From Paenibacillus cisolokensis (GTDB taxonomy: Bacteria; Bacillota; Bacilli; Paenibacillales; Paenibacillaceae), in contig NZ_BOVJ01000016.1 in NCBI RefSeq assembly GCF_018403665.1, positions 1-40,088 of the forward strand: DNA of 40,088 nucleotides, written 5' to 3'. The first letter of the stretch is position 1. Each line of letters begins with the position of its first letter. Positions 20,939-29,574 of the stretch are shown in pieces. The translations under genes were made by a program, and so were the position numbers. The notes under the pieces were generated by a model. That model worked only from the letters and a program-made list of their open reading frames with translations. It did not search any database and was not told the origin of the DNA.

Positions 20939-22801
20939 ATGCAGTCGATTGCCTCATACGCCTGGCTCGTCCCGCTGTTCCCGTTTGTCGCGTTCGCTGT
21001 GTTGTTGGCGTTCGGCCGCGGCTTTCGGACGTCCGGCATCGTCGTCGGCAGCGCCGGCAGCGCCGCTTCGCTTATCATGTCGCTGCTTGTACTGGCAGAA
21101 CGGCTCGGAACGAACGCGGATGATTACAACGCAGGATTCGAGTGGATCGCGATCGGGGAGTTCACGCTCCGGATGGGCTTTGAAGTGACAAACCTGACGA
21201 CATTGATGCTGGTCGTCGTTTCGCTGGTAAGCTTTCTGGTCAACATCTTCTCGGCCGGCTATATGCGGGACGACGAGCGGATCACCGTCTTTTACGCCTA
21301 TGTCGCGCTGTTCGTTTCTGCCATGCTCGCTCTCGTCCTGGCCGACAACCTGCTGACCTTCTATTTCTTCTGGGAGCTGGTGGGCGTCTGTTCCTTCCTG
21401 CTGATCGGCTTCTGGTACGCCAAGCCGGAGGCGAAAAAGGCGGCGAAGAAGGCGTTCGTCGTAACCCGGATCGGCGATGCCGGCCTGCTGATCGGCATTC
21501 TGCTGTTGTTCTGGCATATGCCGAATCGTTCGCTCGCCTTTACCGACATTTCGAATCTGTTCGGACAACCGGGGATGGCGGACTCCGGTATGACGACACT
21601 GATCGCGCTGCTTTTGTTTCTCGGGGCGGTCGGCAAGTCCGGCCAGTTCCCGCTTCACGTCTGGCTGCCGGATGCGATGGAAGGTCCGACGCCGATCAGC
21701 GCGCTGATTCACGCCGCTACGATGGTGGCGGCAGGGGTGTTCCTGGTGGCACGTACGTACGATATCTTCCTTGCGTCCCCGGCCGCCATGGATACGGTAG
21801 CGTTTATCGGGGCGTTCACCGCGCTGTTCGCGGCGACGATCGCCGTTGCCCAGAACGATATCAAACGGATACTCGCCTATTCCACGGTCAGCCAGCTCGG
21901 CTATATGATGATAGCGCTCGGTCTCGGCTCGCTCGCCGGCGGCATCTTTCACCTGTTCACGCACGCGTTCTTCAAGGCGCTATTGTTTCTCGGAGCGGGC
22001 AGCGTCATTCACGCGGTACATACGCAGGATATTCGGGAGATGGGCGGTCTTGGCGCCCGGATGAAGCTGACCGCCTGGACGTTCGCCATCGGGGCGCTGG
22101 CGCTTGCCGGCATTCCGCCGCTTTCCGGCTTCTGGTCCAAGGACGCGATTCTGACGGCGGCGCTTGCCGGTCATCCGGCGCTGTTCGCGGTCGGGCTGCT
22201 GACGGCGCTCTTTACCGCTTTCTATATGGCGCGGCTGTTCTTCCTCGTGTTCGCCGGCAAGCCGAAGACGGGTGCGCGGGCGCATGAGTCGCCTGCCGTC
22301 ATGACGGTTCCGCTCGTTCTGCTGGCCGTGCCGGCGATTGCGGCGGGATTCGTGGAGATGCCATGGAACGGCTGGCTGGGCGAGTGGCTGACGGGCACGG
22401 CGGAAGAGACACATGGCGGAAGTTTGGCGTTCGTCGCCTCGACGGCTGTCGGACTGCTCGGCATCTACTTGGGATGGGCGGTTTATGCCAAAGGCTCGAT
22501 TCGCCGGGACGCCGTGTCCTCCCGGATGCCATGGCTGCTGCGCGCGCTGGAGCGAAAGTATTATATCGACGAAGCCTACCAGCGGGTTGCGGTTCGGCCG
22601 CTTCTGGCGCTCGGACGCGGTCTGCAGGCGGTTGACGATTACGTCGTGGAAGGCATCGTCCGGTTTGCCGGATGGTCGGCCATCGCATTCGGCCGTGCCG
22701 GAATCCGGCTGCAGAACGGGCAGGCGCAAACCTATGGGCTGACGGCCGTTATCGGCCTCCTCGTGCTTGCGGCTCTATTCGTCGGAAGGAGGTTCTGGTA
22801 A
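20939..22801 (+). CDS. nuoL: NADH-quinone oxidoreductase subunit L
   Basis: A 620-aa distal proton-pumping subunit, homologous to MrpA antiporters. The proton_antipo_M core includes FFWELVGVCSFLLIGFWY, GKSGQFPLHVWLPDAMEGPTPISALIHAATMVAAGVFL-type sequence, NDIKRILAYSTVSQLGYMM and FTHAFFKALLFLGAGSVIH. The C-terminal part contains the segment that forms the long lateral helix. The TAA overlaps the nuoM ATG. Confidence 0.96.
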   Translation: MQSIASYAWLVPLFPFVAFAVLLAFGRGFRTSGIVVGSAGSAASLIMSLLVLAERLGTNADDYNAGFEWIAIGEFTLRMGFEVTNLTTLMLVVVSLVSFLVNIFSAGYMRDDERITVFYAYVALFVSAMLALVLADNLLTFYFFWELVGVCSFLLIGFWYAKPEAKKAAKKAFVVTRIGDAGLLIGILLLFWHMPNRSLAFTDISNLFGQPGMADSGMTTLIALLLFLGAVGKSGQFPLHVWLPDAMEGPTPISALIHAATMVAAGVFLVARTYDIFLASPAAMDTVAFIGAFTALFAATIAVAQNDIKRILAYSTVSQLGYMMIALGLGSLAGGIFHLFTHAFFKALLFLGAGSVIHAVHTQDIREMGGLGARMKLTAWTFAIGALALAGIPPLSGFWSKDAILTAALAGHPALFAVGLLTALFTAFYMARLFFLVFAGKPKTGARAHESPAVMTVPLVLLAVPAIAAGFVEMPWNGWLGEWLTGTAEETHGGSLAFVASTAVGLLGIYLGWAVYAKGSIRRDAVSSRMPWLLRALERKYYIDEAYQRVAVRPLLALGRGLQAVDDYVVEGIVRFAGWSAIAFGRAGIRLQNGQAQTYGLTAVIGLLVLAALFVGRRFW

Positions 22802-24429
22802 TGGTGGCGGACTGGCCGATCTTGTCGCTTATTGTGTTCTCGCCGCTGATCGGTATCGCCGTTCTTCTCTGTATGCCGGGTCACCGCAGCAATTGGCTCC
22901 GTACGACGGCGGTCGCGGCTTCGCTTGTGCCGCTCGCGCTCGCCCTCTGGCTTTATGCCGAATACGATCCGGCCGCCGGAGGGGCAGCGTATGAGGAGCG
23001 GATGACGTGGATATCGGTACCGCTTAATAAAGAGGCATTCGGCTCTGTCGCATCTTTCAGGATGGAATTTCAATATCATCTGGGGATCGACGGCCTGTCG
23101 CTGCCGCTGGTGCTGCTGACGGCTGTGGTCGCCGTTATGGCCGCGCTCGCGTCAGTTCATATCAAGAAGCGGTGGAAAGCGTTCTACCTGTGGTTTTTGC
23201 TTTTGGAAACCGGCATGCTCGGCGTCTTCCTGGCGCGGGACATTATCCTGTTTTTCGTTTTCTTCGAGCTGACGCTCATACCGATGTTTTTCCTGATCGG
23301 CATTTGGGGGCTGTTCAACCGGGAGAAGGCGGCGAACAAGTTTTTGCTGTACAACGGTCTAGGCTCGGCCATCATGCTTGTCGCATTCGTCATCCTGATT
23401 GCCACGGCCGGTTTTTCCGCCGAGCAGCAAGCGGACAACCGGACGTTTGACGTCGTTTATAGCGGCAGCTACGAGGCGCTCCATCATAATTTGAACGACC
23501 CGCAGTCGTACGCGAACCAGCCCGGCGGCGGGAGCGGTGCGGACAATCCGTACCGGCTGACGGACGGGATGCGAACGGCGCTGTTCGTGCTGCTGCTGAT
23601 CGCTTTCGGCATCAAGCTGCCGATTTTCCCGTTTCATACCTGGATGCTCAGGGTGCATGCAGAGGCGCCGCCATCGATCGTCATGATTCACTCCGGCGTG
23701 CTGCTCAAGATCGGGGCCTACGGTCTGATCCGGCTCGGCGTATTCCTGTTCCCCGAGCAGGCGCAGCAATGGGCGGTTGCGCTGGCGGCGCTTGGCGTTG
23801 TCAATATGCTGTACGGGGCGGTTCTGGCCTTCGTTCAGACGGAGTTCAGGCTCGTGCTCGCCTACTCATCGGTCAGCCATATGGGGATCGTGCTCCTGGG
23901 CATCGCGTCGTTGAATGAAATCGGTTTGCAAGGAGCCGTCTTCCAGCTTGTGTCCCACGGTCTTATATCGGCGCTGCTGTTTCTGATCGTCGGCAGCCTG
24001 TACGAACGGACCGGCACGACGCGGTTGCCGGAGCTGGGCGGGCTGGCGAGACCCTTGCCGTTCATGAGCGGCCTTCTGCTGGCGGCAGGCCTCGCCTCGC
24101 TCGGACTGCCCGGACTGTCCGGTTTCATCGGCGAGTTTCTGGCGCTGCTCGGGCTGTTCGAAACGCAGAAGGCACTGGCGGCGCTGGCGGTGCTTGGCGT
24201 TATTATGGCGGCGGTCTATGTGCTTCGCAGCGTGCTCGGCATCACGTATGGGCCGCTGAATGAACAGCATGCTGCGCTGCCGGATGCGCGGCTGATCGAA
24301 GCGGTGCCGATGATCGCGCTGATGGCTTTGATCGTGCTGCTCGGCGTGTATCCGTCGCTCGTAACCGATACGCTTCAGCAAAGCTTCGGACCGCTCCTGG
24401 ACACATTCATCGTAAGGGAAGGGGGATAG
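22801..24429 (+). CDS. nuoM: NADH-quinone oxidoreductase subunit M
   Basis: A 542-aa proton-pumping membrane subunit (MrpD-like). Landmarks are GIDGLSLPLVLLTAVV, FFELTLIPMFFLIGIWG with its essential Glu, KLPIFPFHTWMLRVHAEAPPS and LAYSSVSHMGIVLLGI. Between two helices, around residues 208-255, it has a polar Asn/Gly-rich loop (residues after AEQQADN through GGGSGADNPY) longer than in E. coli NuoM; I cannot assign it a role. Start 22801 lies in the nuoL stop codon. nuoN follows after 3 bp. Confidence 0.95.
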   Translation: MVADWPILSLIVFSPLIGIAVLLCMPGHRSNWLRTTAVAASLVPLALALWLYAEYDPAAGGAAYEERMTWISVPLNKEAFGSVASFRMEFQYHLGIDGLSLPLVLLTAVVAVMAALASVHIKKRWKAFYLWFLLLETGMLGVFLARDIILFFVFFELTLIPMFFLIGIWGLFNREKAANKFLLYNGLGSAIMLVAFVILIATAGFSAEQQADNRTFDVVYSGSYEALHHNLNDPQSYANQPGGGSGADNPYRLTDGMRTALFVLLLIAFGIKLPIFPFHTWMLRVHAEAPPSIVMIHSGVLLKIGAYGLIRLGVFLFPEQAQQWAVALAALGVVNMLYGAVLAFVQTEFRLVLAYSSVSHMGIVLLGIASLNEIGLQGAVFQLVSHGLISALLFLIVGSLYERTGTTRLPELGGLARPLPFMSGLLLAAGLASLGLPGLSGFIGEFLALLGLFETQKALAALAVLGVIMAAVYVLRSVLGITYGPLNEQHAALPDARLIEAVPMIALMALIVLLGVYPSLVTDTLQQSFGPLLDTFIVREGG

Positions 24430-24432
24430 ACC

Positions 24433-25994
24433 ATGACCGGAGGGCAATGGAGTGCGCCGATCATGTGGGCGGACATGGGCTATCTCGCGCCGGAAGCTAC
24501 GCTTGCCGCCTTTATGCTGGCGCTGGTGCTGCTGGATCTGCTCATGCCCAGGAAGTATGACCGCTCGCTAATCGGGTGGATTGCGCTTGGCGGCGTGCTG
24601 GTATCGATGGGGCTTGTCATCTGGAGAATGCTGGAGATGAATCCGGTCTGGGGCGCTCCGGAAGACGCGGTCCGGGCAGGCGCCGCAGTCAGCCTTCTCG
24701 GCGACAGCTACCGCATTGACGACTTCGCAAGTTTGATGAAGACGGTGTTTCTCGCCGCGACCGGACTCATTTTGCTGATGAGCGTCGGGACGGTGAAAGA
24801 GCGGGACGTTCCGACGCGCGGGGAGTTTTACTACTTGCTGCTGCCGGCGACGATCGGGGCGATGACGATGGCCTCCGCTGGCGATCTGATTACGCTGTAT
24901 ATCGGTCTGGAACTGCTGAGCATTACGACCTATGTCCTGGTCGGACTCCGGAAACGAAGCTCGAAATCGTTCGAGGCCGCCTTTAAGTACATCGTAACCG
25001 GAGGCATATCGTCGGCATTTATTCTGTTCGGCATGTCCTATCTGTATGGCTTGACGGGATCGACGGGACTGAATGAGATCGGAATGGCGCTGCCGCAGCT
25101 GGTGACGGATTATCAAGCGCTTGTGTACGCCGCCTTTTTCTTCATGATCGCCGGCTTCGGCATCAAAATTGCGACCGCTCCGTTCCACGCCTGGGCTCCG
25201 GATGTGTATCAGGAGCTCCGACTCCGGTAACCGCCTACCTGGCAGTCGTCTCGAAAACGGCGGCGCTTGCGATCGTCATGCGGGTCTTCTACAACACCGT
25301 CTATTTCGCGGAATCGGGCGCTGCGCCGGTAAACAAGGACGTGTTTACAGCGCTGCTGGCGGTGGCGGCAACGGCGATGATCGTCGGCTCCACGGCGGCG
25401 CTCCGGCAGCGGAACGCCAAGCGGCTCCTGGCGCTGTCCGGCGTAGCCAACGCCGGATATTTGCTCGTGCCGATCGGCCTGTCGCTGTCCGGCGCGCACA
25501 GCAACAATTTCGGCGAATTTTTCTTCTACGCTGCCGCTTATCTGTTCATGAACATCGGCATGTTCGCCGTGCTGTCGGCCGTGTCGGATTCGACCGGCAA
25601 CACGGAGATCAGCCGCTTTGCAGGCCTGTATCACCGGGCTCCCTGGACGGCGGCGGCATCGGTCGTCCTTCTGCTGTCTTTGGCCGGATTGCCGGTGACC
25701 GGAGGCTTCTTCGGCAAGCTGTTCATTCTGATGGGCGCGGCCGCCGAACGGCAGTATTGGCTGGCGGCGATTATGGCCGTAACCAGCATTGTGACCTACT
25801 ATTTTTACTTCGGCATCATTCGTCAAATGTTCATGCGTACCGCTTCGGACGAACCGCTCAGGATGCCGGCAACCGTGTCGTTGACGCTGTGGATATGCGC
25901 GGTTGCGACGGTGCTGCTCGGCCTGTTCCCGAATCCGGTTATGCAGTGGATCGATCGGATATTCTCCTTGCCGGGCGATTTGATCATCCGTTGA
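24433..25994 (+). CDS. nuoN: NADH-quinone oxidoreductase subunit N (frameshifted in this sequence)
   Basis: Third antiporter-like proton-pumping subunit. The first frame includes YIGLELLSITTYVLVGLRKRS, FKYIVTGGISSAFILFG and FGIKIATAPFHAWAPDVYQ. The second continues TPVTAYLAVVSKTAALAIVMRVFY and includes RNAKRLLALSGVANAGYLLV. One extra G at 25212-25213 restores VYQGAPTPVTAYL, the most conserved segment of the family, giving a normal 520 aa. It is the last nuo gene; AAGGGGGA precedes its ATG. Confidence 0.94.
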
Positions 25995-26033
25995 CGGCCT
26001 AATCGCCCGTCCCAATCCAAAGCTGTTTTCCAT

Positions 26034-26064
26034 GCCGCGCAGTACTCAGGTCCGCGCGGCTTCT
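26034..26064 (+). terminator. weak terminator candidate after nuoN
   Basis: GCCGCGC (26034-26040) pairs perfectly with GCGCGGC (26054-26060) across a 13-base loop, followed only by TTCT. The position, 40 bp after nuoN, fits operon termination, but the T tract is poor. Confidence 0.5.
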
Positions 26065-26084
26065 GTATGGCCGGGGATATACGT

Positions 26085-26090
26085 TATAAT
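26085..26090 (+). promoter_or_regulatory. -10 box of a candidate promoter for the DUF1146 gene
   Basis: A perfect TATAAT 49 bp before the start codon. The matching -35 region (around 26061-26066, TTCTGT) is poor. Confidence 0.45.
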
Positions 26091-26138
26091 AAAGTTTCGA
26101 GGATTAAAGGTTCGAGCAAGGGAGAATGTGGTTAACTT

Positions 26139-26390
26139 ATGGATATCGATCGGATCCACACGCTGACCGGAATGACCGGTCTGCTCTCGATTGTCGTCGT
26201 ATTGTTCAGCATTGTGCTCGCCTGGACCGTTCTTCAGGAGCTGAAACTGGATGTTTTCATGCGCAGGCCGAAAGGACCCAAGGCGCGCATTCTCCAGGTT
26301 ATGCTGGCGATCGTGCTCGGCCATGCCTTCGCTTCGTTTATTCTGGATTATTGGCATTGGTCGAACATGCTGAGAGGTTTTGTCGAATAA
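26139..26390 (+). CDS. DUF1146 family membrane protein (YwzB-like)
   Basis: An 83-aa protein with two predicted membrane helices (about residues 12-33 and 50-72) separated by the basic stretch RRPKGPKAR. The C-terminal ILDYWHWSNMLRGFVE is typical of DUF1146. Function is unknown; the gene sits between the respiratory operon and murA as ywzB does in B. subtilis. AAGGGAG lies 14 bp before the ATG, rather far, but an in-frame TAA at 26133 excludes an earlier start. Confidence 0.8.
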   Translation: MDIDRIHTLTGMTGLLSIVVVLFSIVLAWTVLQELKLDVFMRRPKGPKARILQVMLAIVLGHAFASFILDYWHWSNMLRGFVE

Positions 26391-26584
26391 CAACGGCGAA
26401 ATATGTCAACAATGGGTAATACGTAACGGTACGAAATCGGCACTTCCTTACGAATCTTATGAAAACGCGCTATTTGTCAGCATTGGGGCCGGCTGACGAT
26501 GCGCCGCAGATCACTTTGCTCAAGCGATACCGGCCGGCATATACGCATTTATGCAGTACGACGTAAGGTGCGGGAAATAAACGC

Positions 26585-26614
26585 TTGTCGATTCATGTAG
26601 AGGAATGTTATGAT
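26585..26614 (+). promoter_or_regulatory. SigA promoter of murA
   Basis: TTGTCG (26585-26590, 4/6), an 18-bp spacer and TATGAT (26609-26614, 5/6) lie 65 bp before the murA start. The rest of the DUF1146-murA gap (26391-26679) shows no gene that I can support. Confidence 0.65.
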
Positions 26615-26679
26615 GAAGTTTGGCATCGAGCAAGAGTACCATATTTTCGGAATTAGGAAGCGCGGAGGGAAACCATAAG

Positions 26680-28107
26680 ATGAGCAAAATAGTCGTCCGC
26701 GGGGGCCGTAGGCTGGAGGGAACGGTTCGGGTGCATGGCGCGAAGAATGCCGTCCTCCCCATACTGGCAGCCTCATTGTTAGCAACAGAAGGAGAAAGCG
26801 TCATCTGCGACGTTCCCCTCCTCGACGATGTAATAACGATTCAACACGTGCTTGCATCGCTTGGAGCGCAACTGACATACGCAAATGAAACGATGCGGGT
26901 TACCGCAACGAACATAACCTCGTTTGAGGCCCCATATGAGCTTGTACGTAAAATGCGTGCTTCGTTCCTCGTCATGGGTCCGCTGCTTGCCCGGGTGGGG
27001 CAGGTGCGGATATCGCTGCCGGGAGGATGCGCGATCGGCACAAGGCCGATCGACCAGCATCTGAAAGGCTTTGAGGCGCTGGGCGCGGAAATTATGATCG
27101 GTCAAGGATTCATCGAGGCGAAAACGGCAGGACGGTTGAAAGGCGCGAAAATTTATTTGGACGTCGCCAGCGTCGGCGCGACCGAAAATATTATGATGGC
27201 CGCCGTCCTGGCCGAAGGAACGACGATCATCGACAATGCCGCCAAGGAACCGGAAATTGTTGATCTGGCGAATTATTTGAACAAGATGGGGGCCAAAGTC
27301 CGGGGAGCCGGTACCGGTGTAATCCGGATTGAAGGTGTGGAACGGCTGCGCGGTGTAACGCATACGGTCATTCCCGACCGCGTGGAAGCCGGCACGTTCA
27401 TGATCGCCGCGGCGATTACCGGCGGCGACGTCTTTATCGAAGGGGCCATCAGCGATCATCTTGGTCCGGTTATTTCCAAGCTGCAAGAGATCGGCGTGAA
27501 AGTCGAGGAGGAAGAGAACGGTATTCGCGTACAGGCGAACGGACCGCTCAAATCGGTCGACGTCAAAACACTTCCTTATCCGGGATTTCCTACCGATATG
27601 CAAGCGCAAATGATGGCGCTGCTGATGGTGACCGAAGGAACGAGCGTCGTGACGGAGACCGTCTTCGAGAACCGGTTCATGCATGTCGAAGAGTTCCTGA
27701 AGATGAACGGACAAATTCGAGTGGAAGGCCGATCGGCTATCGTAAGCGGCGGTTCGGCGTTGTGCGGGGCGAAAGTCTGCGCGACGGATTTGCGCGCCGG
27801 CGCCGCCCTGATCTGCGCCGCGCTGTGCGCGGATGGCGAGACGGAAATTACAGGCGTGCATCATATCGACCGCGGCTACGTCGATATTACCGGCAAGCTG
27901 GCCGCGCTTGGCGCTTCTATCGAGCGTCTGGAGGAAGCGGAACCGGCCGAAGCCGCTCCCCGCATTTCTTTGAGCGAAGTGGTCCATACCGCACCTGTAC
28001 CGCCAATCCCGGCATCGGCCGCTTCCGGCGCGGATAGCAAGGACAACAAGGACAGCAAGCGCGAGAAGGATGTCACAGTTATCAAAGTGCAGCCGACCTG
28101 GGCTTGA
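26680..28107 (+). CDS. murA: UDP-N-acetylglucosamine 1-carboxyvinyltransferase
   Basis: First committed step of peptidoglycan synthesis: transfer of enolpyruvate from PEP to UDP-GlcNAc. Lys22-Asn23 lie in [18 protein letters not shown], and the PEP-reactive, fosfomycin-targeted Cys117 lies in [20 protein letters not shown]. The C-terminal [19 protein letters not shown] closes the fold. The ATG at 26680 has GCGGAGGG upstream, ruling out the longer reading. The protein is 475 aa, but the enzyme core ends near residue 417. The remaining 55 or so residues are Ala/Pro-rich, then Asp/Lys/Ser-rich, ending [11 protein letters not shown]; such a tail is absent from well-studied MurA enzymes. Confidence 0.95.
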   Translation: MSKIVVRGGRRLEGTVRVHGAKNAVLPILAASLLATEGESVICDVPLLDDVITIQHVLASLGAQLTYANETMRVTATNITSFEAPYELVRKMRASFLVMGPLLARVGQVRISLPGGCAIGTRPIDQHLKGFEALGAEIMIGQGFIEAKTAGRLKGAKIYLDVASVGATENIMMAAVLAEGTTIIDNAAKEPEIVDLANYLNKMGAKVRGAGTGVIRIEGVERLRGVTHTVIPDRVEAGTFMIAAAITGGDVFIEGAISDHLGPVISKLQEIGVKVEEEENGIRVQANGPLKSVDVKTLPYPGFPTDMQAQMMALLMVTEGTSVVTETVFENRFMHVEEFLKMNGQIRVEGRSAIVSGGSALCGAKVCATDLRAGAALICAALCADGETEITGVHHIDRGYVDITGKLAALGASIERLEEAEPAEAAPRISLSEVVHTAPVPPIPASAASGADSKDNKDSKREKDVTVIKVQPTWA

Positions 28108-28161
28108 GCCCGGAGGGCTGACCGCCTGTTCGATCGGGCGTCGAATTTTATAACATTATCG

Positions 28162-28194
28162 GAAGCTGCGAATATCGCAGCTTCTTTTTTTTTT
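28162..28194 (+). terminator. rho-independent terminator after murA
   Basis: A perfect 9-bp stem, GAAGCTGCG (28162-28170) with CGCAGCTTC (28176-28184), loop AATAT, followed by ten T. It separates vegetative murA from the sporulation gene downstream. Confidence 0.96.
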
Positions 28195-28222
28195 GGATGC
28201 CGGGGCACTGCTAGAAAGCCGG

Positions 28223-28251
28223 TTCTATTCTATTAGATCCGCTCATAGAAT
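28223..28251 (+). promoter_or_regulatory. SigE-type promoter of spoIID
   Basis: TTCTATT (28223-28229) resembles the SigE -35 consensus (HATATT). After a 14-bp spacer, CATAGAAT (28244-28251) matches the SigE -10 CATACAAT in 7 of 8 positions. It lies 41 bp before the start; spoIID is a known SigE-regulon gene in B. subtilis. Confidence 0.7.
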
Positions 28252-28291
28252 GGGATCAATCACAGCTTGCCGGGACAGGAAGGAGCGGAAA

Positions 28292-29464
28292 ATGAGAGCG
28301 ATAAGATGGCGGATTATCGGCGGGCGGCGAAGCTGGCTGCGGCGTTGGGCCGGGAAAAGGGCGGCGCGCTGGTGGATACTGTTCGGGCTTGGCGCGCTGC
28401 TAGGAGGGGCGCTGGCCGGTCTTCATGCGGGCGTACGGGCGGACAAGCCATCCGTCCCCGCAGATCGCGCTTCCGCGATCGAGAGCCGTGAAGGCGCCGA
28501 TTCGGCTTCGGCGCAAGAGACATTGAATAGGGACATGGCCGGCACGGGTCCGTCCCGGGAGGTTGCGCCTTCGGATCGGCAGGACGACGCGCAGCCGGCT
28601 CCGGGGCCGCTCGACCGGATGATCGTTCGCGTCTATTTGACGAAGGAGAAGCGGATTGAGAAAGTTCCGCTCGAATTGTATATTCGAGGCGTCGTGGCCG
28701 GCGAAATGCCGATCGAATTCGAAGAGGAAGCGCTCAAGGCGCAGGCGATCGCTGCGCGTACCTATATCGTCAGACGGTTGACGCTCGGGGATCGCAGCGG
28801 CATAACGGTCGACGGGGCCGATGTTACCGATACGATCGATCATCAAGTATATATCTCTTTGAAACAGCTCGCTAAGCAATGGCCGAAAGAAGAGAGGAAA
28901 AAGAATCTGGACAAATTGAATCGTGTCGTCGAGGAGACGAAGGGACTCGTCATCACGTATGACGGCGAGCCGATAGAGGCGGCTTTTTTCTCGACCAGCA
29001 ACGGGTATACGGAAAATTCGGAAGACTACTGGCAGGAGGAACTGCCTTATTTGCGCAGTGTCGCAAGCCCGTGGGACATCCATATTTCCCCGAAATATAA
29101 AGAAACGGTAACGTTCGAGCTCAGCGAATTTTGCCGGTTGCTCGGAATCCGCAAGCGGGAGGCGGCTTCGCTTCGGGTGCTGGAGTGGACCGACGGGCAC
29201 CGGATCCAATCGGTCGCAGCCGGAGACCGAACGTGGAGCGGGCGCGAAGTGAGAGAGAAGCTAGGTCTTCCATCCACGCAATTCGAATGGAAGATTGAAG
29301 GCGATAAGGTGGAAGTGACCACCTACGGCTACGGACACGGTGTCGGCATGAGCCAGTGGGGAGCCAATGGTATGGCCATGGAAGGCTCGACAGCCGGGCA
29401 AATATTGCGCCACTATTATTCGGGAACGAAAATCGAACAAGCTTCGAAGCTTGTGGAACGATAG
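28292..29464 (+). CDS. spoIID: stage II sporulation protein D (lytic transglycosylase)
   Basis: A 390-aa mother-cell membrane protein that cleaves glycan strands at the septum during engulfment, acting with SpoIIM and SpoIIP. A basic N-terminus is followed by a membrane helix at about residues 28-45, a polar linker to about 108, then the SpoIID domain. VVAGEMPIEFEEEALKAQAIAARTY holds the catalytic Glu (about residue 138), and STSNGYTENSEDYW and GYGHGVGMSQWGANGMA are family motifs. The ATG at 28292 has GGAAGGAG upstream. Neither SpoIIM nor SpoIIP is in the window. It is followed by spoIIQ under separate SigF control. Confidence 0.94.
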   Translation: MRAIRWRIIGGRRSWLRRWAGKRAARWWILFGLGALLGGALAGLHAGVRADKPSVPADRASAIESREGADSASAQETLNRDMAGTGPSREVAPSDRQDDAQPAPGPLDRMIVRVYLTKEKRIEKVPLELYIRGVVAGEMPIEFEEEALKAQAIAARTYIVRRLTLGDRSGITVDGADVTDTIDHQVYISLKQLAKQWPKEERKKNLDKLNRVVEETKGLVITYDGEPIEAAFFSTSNGYTENSEDYWQEELPYLRSVASPWDIHISPKYKETVTFELSEFCRLLGIRKREAASLRVLEWTDGHRIQSVAAGDRTWSGREVREKLGLPSTQFEWKIEGDKVEVTTYGYGHGVGMSQWGANGMAMEGSTAGQILRHYYSGTKIEQASKLVER

Positions 29465-29526
29465 CCGTTCCGGCAATCTCGTCGCGGCCATTCGCTTGCA
29501 ATCTTCAAAAATAGCGATCATCTCAC

Positions 29527-29555
29527 GTATAAACAGAATCGTTCTGGCAACAATG
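29527..29555 (+). promoter_or_regulatory. SigF-type promoter of spoIIQ
   Basis: GTATA (29527-29531) matches the SigF -35 GYATA, and GGCAACAATG (29546-29555) fits every position of the -10 consensus GGNRANAHTR; the spacer is 14 bp. It lies 19 bp before the start. SpoIIQ is made in the forespore under SigF in B. subtilis. Confidence 0.75.
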
Positions 29556-29574
29556 GCTAGTGAGGTGATAGAAG

